Source of the DNA: Cryptomeria japonica
Lineage: Eukaryota > Streptophyta > Pinopsida > Cupressales > Cupressaceae
Direction of reading: 5' to 3'
Assembly (NCBI RefSeq): GCF_030272615.1
Contig: NC_081408.1
Span: forward strand, 615,288,476-615,352,475
DNA length: 64,000 nt
Positions 33,598 through 43,801 of the stretch are shown here, piece after piece (within the stretch, counting starts at the first letter, position 1; each line of letters opens with the position of its first letter). A program made the translations under genes and the position numbers. Below the pieces are notes generated by a model. It was not told the origin of the DNA, searched no databases, and saw nothing but the letters and a program-made list of their open reading frames with translations.

Positions 33598-36569
33598 ATG
33601 TAGCGTCATGAAGTGATGTTATATCAACCAAGAGTAAAACATAGTGGATGATGAGGATAAGAACTAGTAGCTTGATGCCCTAGTCATGAGATGAGAAAGA
33701 ATGGCGAGGAGGATGGATGACAAGGAAGTAGTGGTATTCCCCCTCGAGAGGATAGGCAGGTTCAAAGAACATGGGCATGCTCTCAAAATGGATTAGAAGA
33801 TTAAATAATGAAAGAATGAAGATGATGAAAGAGGGAATAAATGAATTGGAGTCTCTAAGATGACTCAATGAAATGAAGTGGATGGGTTTTCTTGTTGTAT
33901 AGATATGGAGAGAAAACTTCATTTTGATATTGCCAAGGATGATCTACACCACTGATTATAGGAAGGAAGATGCCATGAAAACCAAAGGCATGGATTGACT
34001 CTCAGACAAAGAGGTACGCCTTGCACACAATCATGTAAGTGTTGATAAACAAAAATGTAGGGTTGTTAGTACATACAAGGGAAACCTTCAAACACACCAT
34101 ACCATAAAAGCTATGCCCCATTATACATGAGCCAAGACATGCCGAGATATAGGATGATCATCGCAGTCCTGAACAAGTATAGTGCTGGGACACAAGATAA
34201 AAATCAGAGAAAAAAAAACATGCACATGGCCAACCTATATCTCTTGCCAAGAGAAAGACATGGATTTGGATAGACTACCAGACATGGGAAGGATACATCC
34301 TGATGGGAAGGTGATAGATTTGGATAGACTGCTAGACATGGGAAGGATGCATCCCGATGGATAGGGTGTGAATAGATTGATGGATGACAAAAGACAAGTT
34401 GGTTGTGCAAGGATTGCCACTTGGATTTGATCATCACAATATGGATGTGTGTTTGGATTATGTGCAAGTCAATATAAGCTCAGATAGATGGGAAAAGCTC
34501 ACTTTTGATGGTGAAAATGGATTGGATAATATGGGAGGTAGATTAATGATTCAATATGATTAGATGGGATGGGAAATGTAATTGGATTGGAGGATTGGAT
34601 TGGATGAGATGGGGAATACGATTGAATATGATAGGATTGGTTGTGGATATAGGATAAATGGATTGGAACCAATGACAAGGGAGAACCAAGGTTTGGTAAA
34701 AGGATGGATGAATGGAGGGAGATATTGTTTGGATAGGAGAGAGATGGATTGAGTGGATGGATATGGATAGGATATGGAGGAATAAAGGATGAAGAGTAGG
34801 ATGATGGAGACACAAGGACTATGTTGTAAAGGAGTGCAATGCCCCACACTAGAGGTAGTGGAATTAAGGATGGAAGGATGGTGGATAAATATGTATGAGA
34901 TGGAAGGATAATATTTAATGGATATGGATGGTAGAGGAATTAAGGCTTGTGTGTTCCAAAGCATGCATATAAATTATTTTTCCTCTAACATGATCAAGAA
35001 AAAAGGTAAGAATGGAGGATGAATTTGGATAGGATGTAGGATATGAATAAGATATTCAAGATCAAAGATAGAAAAGGATAATGGACTTAGATAGGATGGT
35101 GGATAGAGGATAAGGGATATGGATGATGTGAATGGTAGGATGGTTTGGATGAAGCTTGCCCCCAAATGTAGAGTGCAAGAGGAAGAGGTATTACACATGA
35201 CGCTTGTTTAAAAAGTTTTCATCATGGTATTTACCCAAGGCACCACAAGACATGGTTTTCACCATTGGATGATTTTTTATTTTTTTTGAATTTTGAATTT
35301 TTTTTGAATTTTTTGGAATAGTTTGGATGGATAAAAAGGAGGATAAGGATGGAGATACTTGGAAGATATTGGATATATGAAAGGGATATGGAGGGAGGAA
35401 TCAAGCATCTAGTTCCATTTATTTGTATCCTAAGATAATTGGGGGTATGCTCATCGATGTTGGTAGAAAGAGATGGGAAGATGAAATGGATGAAAGATGG
35501 AGAGGGATAATGATTTATGCAAAATATGGTATTATGGAAAATGGATGTTGGATAATGGATGGGGTTTTGAAAAACTTGTGGAAGATCAACATTGGCACAC
35601 ACCTTGAAGGGTGGTGGAATGGTGGAGGAGGGAGTTTTAAATTAGATGGAGGATAAAATGTGGATTTTGGGAAATGTGGACCCAAAATAGATGAAGGAGG
35701 TGATGGAATTAAGGTAGTGTAAGGGCCTAAAATGGATTTTGATTATGGCAAATTGTTAAATGGAGGATTGGTGGACTTATGAGTGCAGTAAGCTTTTGGA
35801 TTAGCAAGTTTGGATGCCAATTTGGATTTTACTTTGAGATGCATTGCTTCTATGAGTAGTTTGGGAAACTACATAGTTTTTGATTTTTTCTTTAGGGGCC
35901 TTTGTGGCCTTTTTAATTTTTCTTTCTTTTGGATCATATTTTTCTTTTCTTGAGCATGTATTTTTGAGGGGACATGTTGCTTTGATTTTGTGGATTCTTG
36001 ACTTTATGCATTTTAGGTTTGATGTCCAAATTGCTCCCAATAGAAATGGTATGGGTGCATGAGGATGGATGACTTAGGGATTTTATGGATGGTGGGATGA
36101 TGGAGGGAAAGTGCTGGGAGGGATTCAATGATGTGTTCCTTTGTTGATCTTGCCTAGGGATTATTTGAGGTGATGGGGTGGTGGATGGAGGGATGTAAGG
36201 ACCCAAAATGGATTGAAGGAATGTATGATTTAGCTTTGGGACATAGGGTCCAAAGATGGATGTGGATGACGGGAGATGGTGGGATTTTGATTTATATGAA
36301 AGTATTTTAGATTTAGGAGGAATAGGAGATGTACCAACATCTTGAGTGTTTCTTTTCCCAATAGGATACTTATTATTTCAAAAGCAAGATGCGAGTCCAT
36401 TTTGAGGGGGATGGGATGTCGAAGGAGGATATGGATGTTAGCATTTGAAATAACTGATATAAATGAGGTGATGCAGTTGAAGATGGATGACTGCAACAGT
36501 AAAGGATAGAAGTCTATTTGTGATGAAGATATTGAGATTCTATGATTAGATGACATGATCAATTATTCG

Positions 36570-37775
36570 TGTTGTTATTGATGGGAATTGATGTCAACTG
36601 ACGTTCCTGATGTTTTGTTTTATCATCTAAGTGATTTGGTTTACTGGAAGATAGGGTTTACCCGTAGTGAACTGAAGTCTATGAATTAGGACTTTAACCG
36701 ACAAAGCAGAGATATTTTGATTGAATTGGTCGATCGATGATGATTGGTAATTTATGGTTTGGATGGTGAGCTTGTATCATGGAAATGAGTATTTGACAAG
36801 AACTAGAACTTATGGAGATTATCAAAAGGCATGTTTCAAATTTCTGATGAAGTTTTGCTAAGGTTTTAGTAGGGTTTAAGACTAGTGAAGATATCATCAA
36901 ACCGGTAATGATTTCTGTTATGACGGTGATCGACGACGAGTGCACAGGAAGGTGGTAACACGATACAACCCGCGAGAAAAGATTTTATTTCTATTTTGGC
37001 ATGATTCAAGGAAGAATTTCTTGAGAATCAACAAAACGCTTAATAGAGTGTTATATGGTTTTAACTTTAGTACATATCGGATTTTCGTGATGGGTTACGA
37101 TCAACCAATGGTTGATATTGCATTGTAATTTGTTGTAATGATCTGTATATCGACCCGTGATGATCTCTTATGATTTGAATTGTAAATTTATTATGTAATT
37201 GGGGTTTAGTGGCCAACCTAGTTGAGATGGCTATTTAGGTTGGCTCAGTTGATGTTTTTGATGTTAGTGGTCTTAGAGAATGTGTTAAGCCATCCAAGTG
37301 AAGTGTGAGATATTCCTGAGAGTTGCAGAGTGTTGAGTATAACTAGATCTGATCAAGTAAGAAAAGAAGTGCATGTAATAGATTATTTTATTACTGTTGT
37401 TCCCTAATAGTTACAACAGGTTAAATCCCTTAACTGGGTAGGTCCTAACATGCCTTAAAAATTGAAGTCCCCTAATAGGGTAGCTCTCAAAAGAGTGTTA
37501 ATTCCTCTCACGAGGTTGATCCTAATAGATCATCAAGCTCCTAATAGGGCTGCTAGGAAAATCCCTTAACCATGTGACTCCTAACAGGGTCTTCTCCTAA
37601 CAAGGCATATTGTAAGCTCCTAACATGGCATACTTCAAAAGAGTACAAATATTTGTGGGTGCCAACTCCCACCATGGTTTTTCCCTATTTGGGTTTCCAC
37701 ATTAAAAAATTATGGTGTTCACGTGTGCAATATTTTTCATGTGATGTTTTGGTTTATGTTTCACTACATGCATTA
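36570..37775 (+). mobile_element. Truncated solo LTR, copia, related to LTR E
   Basis: It starts about TGTTGTTATTGATG and contains gtcaactgacg, the CCTAAYAGGG array (37400-37630), and gtgggtgccaactcccaccatggtttttcc, a block shared with LTR E (9325-9355). The right end (near ...ctacatgca) lacks the usual cacccccctctcag tail, so it is truncated or variant. Boundaries are approximate, and no clean target duplication is seen. Confidence 0.55.
37400..37630 (+). repeat. CCTAAYARGG motif array, second copy
   Basis: About eleven degenerate tCCTAAyArGG units, for example near 37401, 37441, 37469, 37519, 37541, 37577 and 37593. Same arrangement as 9045-9275. Confidence 0.6.
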
Positions 37776-38257
37776 TTTTTCGAGACAAGTTGGGTGGAGG
37801 ACTTGAGGAGATTTGTAAAATTTGTTTCGAGGTGGGGACTTTGTCTCCTTTGCTAGCATGCCTTGGATAAGATTATGGATTAAGGACTTGGAGGATGCAG
37901 ATAATATAGATTTTGAAAGATTAGGATTATATGGAGGTTTGGTATTAGATGGAGGATTGGGATTATGGATTGGGGGAGAAGATGGAGGTATAGATGTTGG
38001 ATCAAACGGGTATGTGGATGAGGGATAATATGGAGATATAGATGGGTAATAAGATGGATTTACCTTGTCAAAGGCAGAGGAAGGATAAGGAATATAAGAT
38101 GGATTATTGGGATTGAATATAATTTGGTGAGATGGAATGGATGGGGATATGATAGATGGATGGGTGGTTATGGGATTGACTTGGTAGGTAGGTTGAGGTG
38201 ATTGGAGACATGAGTAGGTGGAAGTTGGATAGCATTGAGGCATGCATAAGTTGGATG
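37776..38257 (-). pseudogene. B2 Pro/Ser/Tyr-rich ORF, probable Gag N-terminal part
   Basis: Minus-strand frame open across this stretch, with low-complexity sequence such as PSSPPIHNPNPPSNTKPPY and SPYYPSSTYPFDP. It resembles in composition only the N-terminal region of Gag in A. Its upstream part is cut by the C1 insertion at 38258. No conserved Gag core is seen. A chance product of pyrimidine-rich sequence is the main alternative. Confidence 0.3.
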
Positions 38258-39299
38258 TGTTGGTATTATGGATGTGTTGCATTGGTTTTGTCATTGATGT
38301 CAACACTTGTCAACACTTGAGAACACTTGGAGATTCTTAGTTATGTTCATCGGCGTGTTCAGTGACTTATGTACAGTCACCGGTATCTGGTTCACCGATA
38401 GGTTATATTTGTCACCAACACTAAGGATGATCTGTTATCATTTGGAGATTACTTGGTTATGACGAAGACATTGTTTGGACACTTGGTTTTGCTGATTTGA
38501 TTATTGGTACAATCGAGTTTTCATATTTGCTATTACCAGCAAATAGGTCTAGGTTATGAACTGGCAAGCATTATCTATTCCAGATCAGCATGACAAGTTA
38601 TTGAGATGATTTGTTATTGTTGTAAATGCATTGAACCGACATCATGCATCGCATATTGATTCATTTGTAATTGATTTAATTGTAATATCTTAGTGAGACG
38701 ATCTACACAATTGGTCTTAGGTTCTGGTATATATGTAAGATATCATTTATGACATTATGGGTAATAGTAGAGGAGTGTGAAAAGGATTGTAATAAGGTAT
38801 ATGTGAATATAAGCAGAGCTATACACGTAGACATCATTTGAAGATTCAAGGAAGGTATGAGGAAGGAAAATTAGAGCTTAAATGGTACTGAATCCAACAT
38901 ATGAAGATGCTATTTTGAGTAGTACATTATCATTAGATTTAACCATCCAATTGTAGTTAACATGACTCCCATTTTGTGATTGAGCAGTGAGCTCTAGGCA
39001 GTTGGCCTTTCTACATGTGCAGACCCCATTTGTACGCACATACTATCTGTAGTAGTATCATCTGATTATGGGTAAGGTTTCCCACCGTGGTTTTTCCCCT
39101 TACAGAGTTTCCACATACAAATAACTATGTTATGTGTTGTGTATGTTATTTGTCTTTCTATTTCATGCATTAAACTTTACCAGTATTGCAATTAACTGTT
39201 AAACTGTCAATCGGCATTAAAGTTTGGTTAAGTTATATTTGGTTGAAATTAATAGACAACTGATTCACCCCCCCTCTCAATTGCCTCTGGGTCCTAACA
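38258..39299 (+). repeat. 5' LTR of C1
   Basis: 1042 bp, TGTTGGTATTATGG to GGTCCTAACA, followed by an iMet PBS. Same family as the solo LTR 13498-14519 and the partial LTR 49003-49667. Confidence 0.9.
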
Positions 39300-39301
39300 A
39301 T

Positions 39302-39313
39302 TGGTATCAGAGC
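39302..39313 (+). other. Primer-binding site of C1 (initiator tRNA-Met)
   Basis: TGGTATCAGAGC two bases after the LTR end, the standard copia site complementary to initiator tRNA-Met. Confidence 0.9.
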
Positions 39314-39356
39314 TAAGCGCTCTTTTTGCAAAAGTTTAACAATTTGAGGAGATCCT

Positions 39357-40535
39357 ATGTCTACTAACTATTTCAGGAAGGATAGTCTGAAGCTTGATGG
39401 AACCAACTATGGTATATGGAAGATCAGAATGGAAACTCATAAAAATTGCATTGGAAATGACATATGGGATGTTACAAAGAATGGCTATGTTGTTCCTACT
39501 CAAGGTCAACCTAATCCACCAACCTTGGCTAAAGATGAGGAGAATGATTGCAAAGCAAGAGAAGCACTTTTGAGTGCATTGTCAGATCAGCAAATCATGG
39601 GATTATCAAATCGATCTTCTACTAAAGCTATTTGGGATAAATTGGAGACATTGAATGAAGGTGATACCAGAGTCAAAATTACAAAATTGGAATGCTTCCG
39701 GGTCAGGTATGAAAATCTGAAAATGGAAGAAGATGAAAGGATTTCTACTTTTATGGAAAGAGTTAATGAAATTGTTTTGTGTATACAATGTTGTGGAGGA
39801 TCCTTAAGTGAAGATGAAATTGTTTCTAAAGTTTTAAGAGATTTGCCACTGGCATACAAAATGAAAGTAACTTCTATTAATGAATTCAGAACAATGCCTA
39901 ATGCATCAGTATCTAGAGATACTTTGGTTGGAAAACTTTCATCTTTTGAACTTGAGGAATTTTGTCTTATTGATACAATTAAAATAGATTTGGATTTCAA
40001 AGCTTCATCATCTACAACATCATCACTATCATTTGAAAAATCTGATTGGAAAGCACTCTATGCTAGAGAACTTGAAGAAATCAGAAGAGAGAATGAAGAA
40101 CTTGAAGAGCTTGAAGCACTATTTGCAAGGAAAATGCCTAAAGGTCTAGTTGGAAGTAAGTATAAAGGTAAAGCACCATTTAAATGTTTTAACTACAATA
40201 AAATTGGTCATACGGCATCTAGGTGTCCTGATAGACATGCAAGATTGAACGAAGAAGCTAAAAGAACATATAAGCCCAAATATCAAAGGTATAGATTTAA
40301 GAAGAATAGAGACAAATCATGTTACTATGTCGATGATTCTGATGAGGAACTGACAGACAATGGATGGGATTTTGTTGCAATAATAGAAGATCAACCGACA
40401 CCTACTGTTCAACCGGTAGAACAGGCCTTGACAGCTAAAATTGAAGAAAAAGATGAATGGATCAGTGATTGCGCATGTTCACATCATATGACTAGTGATA
40501 AGAGTAAATTCTCAACCTTTCAGGAATATAATTAA
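39357..40535 (+). pseudogene. gag: C1 Gag and protease start
   Basis: 392 codons open from ATG 39357, 44 bp after the PBS. The copia Gag core is at 10-200 (LDGTNYGIWKIRMETHK, AIWDKLETLNEGD, SEDEIVSKVLRDLP). The zinc knuckle at about 280 reads CFNYNKIGHTASRC, with the second Cys replaced by Tyr. The protease begins at about 370: WISDCACSHHMTSDKSKF, where the active-site D-S-G/A reads DCA. A TAA at 40533 stops it, but the frame goes on with GDDKACLIRGKGTI. Best preserved Gag in the window. Confidence 0.85.
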
Positions 40536-41640
40536 GGTCTAGTAATATTTGGAGATGACAAAGCTTGTTTGATTAGAGGAAAAGGCACTATATCTTTTGA
40601 TGGTAAGCACAATACTGATAATTTTTACTATGTTGAAGGTTTGAAGCATAATCATTTGAGTGTTGGTCAATTAGTTGAATAGGGATTTCAGTTACAATTC
40701 AAGAATGGTAAATGCAAGGTCATGAATAGAACTGGTTTGGAAATTGCAACCGGTAATCAGACTAGAGGTAATATCTTTCATTTGAATAACAATGAGAAGA
40801 CATGCTTGATTGAACCTATTGATGAAAGTTGGTTATGGCATAAGAGACTATGTCATGTAAATTTTGATTGCATTGTGAAAATCAGTACAACTAAGGTAGT
40901 AAGAGATTTACCTAAGATTGTTAAACCTCACAATCTAGTATGTAAGGAATGTCAATTTGGAAATAAGTATCAAGGAGTTATGACTAGAGGAAGACTGGCA
41001 AATGAAGAGGTATGTCTAATTTCTCAATTTGAACCAACAACTATTAATGAGGCATGTGAAGATAAACATTGGATTAAGGCTATGGAAGATGAATTGGAAC
41101 AAATTGAAAAGAATAACACATGGACATGGGTTCCCCAGCCTAAAAACAAAAATGTAATTGGAACTAAATGGGTATTCGGAAATAAACTTAATGAAGATGG
41201 TAAGGTAATAAGAAACAAAGCAAGATTAGTGTGTAAGGGATATTCACAAAAAGAAGGAATTGATTACAATGAAACCTTTGCACTGGTAGCCAGAATTGAG
41301 GCAGCCAGATTATTCTTAGCTTTTGCAACACAGAAGAATTATAAAGTATATCAAATGGATGTTAAATGTGCATTTCTGAATGGTGGTCTTGAAGAGGAAA
41401 TTTATATTGAACAACCTGATGGATTTTATTTGATAGATGACAAAGATATGGTTTGCAGGTTAAGGAAAGCTTTATATGGATTGAAGCAAGCTCCTAGAGC
41501 TTGGTATGCTAGATTGGACAAATATCTTTTGAAGCTTGGTTACACTAAAGGTAATGGTGACAACAACTTATATTACAAAGTGACTAATGATGACATCTTG
41601 GTTATTGAAGTTTTTGTTGATGATATAATTTTTGGATGAG
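40536..41640 (+). pseudogene. pol: C1 pre-integrase fused to RT, integrase core deleted
   Basis: The frame runs from the protease end through YYVEGLKHNHLSVGQL and one TAG (40680), then is open 40722-41639. The GAG-pre-integrase block (ESWLWHKRLCHVNF, CKECQFGNK) ends near 40967 and is followed at once by the region before RT (MTRGRLANEEVCLISQFEP). The whole integrase catalytic core and C-terminus are absent, yet the frame is kept. RT then reads [53 protein letters not shown] and the active site FVDDIIF. A TGA follows. Confidence 0.85.
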
Positions 41641-42357
41641 AAGATGGATTGTGTAAAGAATTTTCTAATAAGATGTAGGAAGAATTTGAAATGTCTATGA
41701 TTGGAGAGATAAAATTATTTTTAGGATAATAGATTTCACAGACTTATAAAGGTATATTCACAAATCAATCAAAGTACTTGAGGGAATTACTTAAGAAATT
41801 TGGCATGGAAAACTCTAAACTAGTAAGTACACCTATGACTACAACTGATAAACTATCTTTGAAGGATGAATCAACACCTATTAATCCGATAAGATACAAG
41901 TCTATGATAGGAGGTTTACTGTATTTGACACAAACAAGACCTGATATTATGAATGCAGTATGTATTGTTTCAAGATTTCAGAGTAATCCTAAGGAAAATC
42001 ATGAATCAGTAGTGAAAAGGATTTTATTGTATCTACAAGGCACAATAAATCTTGGTTTATGGTATCCTAAAGATAAAAATTTTAATTTATGTGCATACAC
42101 AAATGAAAATTAGGTAGGAGATGTAGATGACAAAAAAAGCACCACCAATGACGCATTTTTTCTTGGCAGCAGACTAATTTCATGGTTGAGCAAGAAACAA
42201 AGTTGTACATCACTATCAATAGTTGAATCAGAATATGTTGCAACAACAACTAATTGTACACAGGTATTATGGATTAAGCAAATGTTGAAGGACATAAAGG
42301 TAAAACACAAAGAACCTATAATCATTTACTATGATAATATGGCAACAATTGATATAT
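41641..42357 (+). pseudogene. pol: C1 RT end and RNase H, truncated
   Basis: After stops near 41640, 41677 and 41730 the frame continues: RYKSMIGGLLYLTQTRPDIM (near 41890), then VGDVDDKKST, WLSKKQSCTSLSIVESEY and YDNMATIDIS. It breaks off at 42357 where copia would continue with the HSKTKHISI block. Beyond is D-derived sequence. Confidence 0.85.
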
Positions 42358-43460
42358 CATATCCCACCATGGCTTGGTAATCATTGTAAATATCCACGTC
42401 AAGTGGTAAATTTAGCTAGGGGCAACATTGATCTGCATTCCGTCATGTCAATAAATCAAAACTTGCAGCAGACTAAGAGAATCATATCCAACAAAATTTA
42501 GCAATCAAGAGAACAAAACATTGATCCACTTAACAAATTCACAACACACGATGGATGATTTTCTGAAGTATAAACTGCTTACATCTTGCATGAAGTTTTG
42601 ACTATTTTTGCACTTGAACTCTTTTTTGAACTATTGGATCCCCTAAATTTTCTCAACGATGCATTGAGCTAGAGAAAGTAATTGGGACTGCAATATTTTT
42701 TAGTTTTCTATCTATGAGGCGATCACTTGTAGTATGCAAATAGTTGTCTCGAGACGTGATTCAAAGCATATCACTAAAGACACGATTCCACTTTGTGCAT
42801 ACAAATGGTTTAATCTTGTTTGTTTATATGCAAGCAACACTCAGGTCGTCTTGATTTGATTATACCTCGACGCTTGTGCCATCTTGCAGAATAAAAAGTC
42901 ATGTAAATTTTTCTCAGGTCATTATGGTTCAATTATACCATTATGCTTGTATAAATTTTCAACATATCTAGATAGCTCAGTGATGATAAACACAGAGAAA
43001 GCAACAACATGTGACTATACAGGAATGAAAAATGAGAGAATGAGGATGATCAATTAGCTGCATATCATTTTACAATTAGCTGCATATCATTTTACAATTA
43101 GTTGCATATCATTATCATACATCTCATTTTCAAGATACATCTCACATATCATAAATCATGCATCATCTAGTCATACCCATGAAATATCAAATCACATGCA
43201 TTACATTATCAAAATCATATGTAAAGCATCATCCATAAAACACATCACATGTGGATCAAAAAATAGGTGTTGTATATATATATATATATATATCTAAAAA
43301 ATGGTCAAAGTATACAAAAGATGTCATGTTTGTCCCAAATACAATACAATGATCAAAATACAATGGAGACAAGGTCTCTCAGGTATGACTATCTCTTGAG
43401 GGTGATGGTCTCACCACAGAGGTCCCAACACTTGGATCTTCGGGTGGATCTTGTCAAGGT
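42358..43460 (+). other. D internal sequence without genes
   Basis: No coding motif seen. It holds a 22-bp triplicate at 43051-43115 and a short TA run at 43274-43292. 43300-43460 may be the decayed last part of the antisense ORF. Confidence 0.4.
43051..43115. repeat. 22-bp tandem triplicate
   Basis: Three copies of caattagctgcatatcattttа-type sequence starting at 43051, 43073 and 43095; the last has one substitution in the first half. Confidence 0.8.
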
Positions 43461-43801
43461 TGTTACAAGCTAGGGTTGCCATTACACCAAAAGATTGACC
43501 TGTAAATGCTCGATACAATCACTAGACTTATAGAATCCACAGGAGGTTGTTAAACCATGTTGTGAATCCCCGTGAGGGACACTAGCCCACTGCCAACAAT
43601 CCCCCTCCCAGCGTCACACATTGCAGCCTGCGTGATTCGAACCTGTGACCAAGCTCTGATACCACTTGTTACAAGCTAGGGTTGCCATTGCACCACAAGA
43701 TCGACCTGTCAATGCTCGATACAACCACTAGACTTATAGAATCTACAGGAGGCTGTTAAACCATGTCGCGAATCCCCACGAGGGACGCTGGTCCACTGCC
43801 A
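43461..43801 (-). mobile_element. 341-bp TRIM (miniature LTR retrotransposon)
   Basis: Two direct repeats of 135 bp each (43461-43595 and 43667-43801), TGGCAGTGG...TTGTAACA on the minus strand, differ at about ten sites. The 71-bp internal part starts, in the element sense, with the initiator-Met PBS TGGTATCAGAGC two bases after the 5' LTR (43653-43664). It ends with a polypurine tract GGGAGGGGGATTG next to the 3' LTR (43596-43608). No coding sequence, and not 5S-bearing like Cassandra. Flanks AAGGT and GTAGA do not form a clean duplication. Confidence 0.8.

Larger units (their letters stand above)
33598..38257 (-). other. B2 internal region, 3' part
   Basis: No intact gene. The plus strand is strongly purine-biased (gatgga and ggatgg runs, densest 34500-35130), so the element-sense strand is pyrimidine-rich and its short open frames are Pro/Ser/Ile/His-rich (for example 34560-34964 and 35934-36206). 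I treat these as composition-driven. 35215-35325 repeats the ggttttcacc plus T-tract block found after pol in A (20690-20870). A truncated copia LTR interrupts it (36570-37775). Confidence 0.5.

Noticed and set aside
34499-36562. Many Pro/Ser/His/Ile-rich minus-strand frames
   Set aside because: Pyrimidine-rich sequence lacks stop codons on that strand; no conserved motif, so treated as compositional.
43461-43801. Cassandra-type TRIM with 5S rRNA promoter
   Set aside because: No 5S-like internal promoter sequence is visible in the 135-bp repeats.
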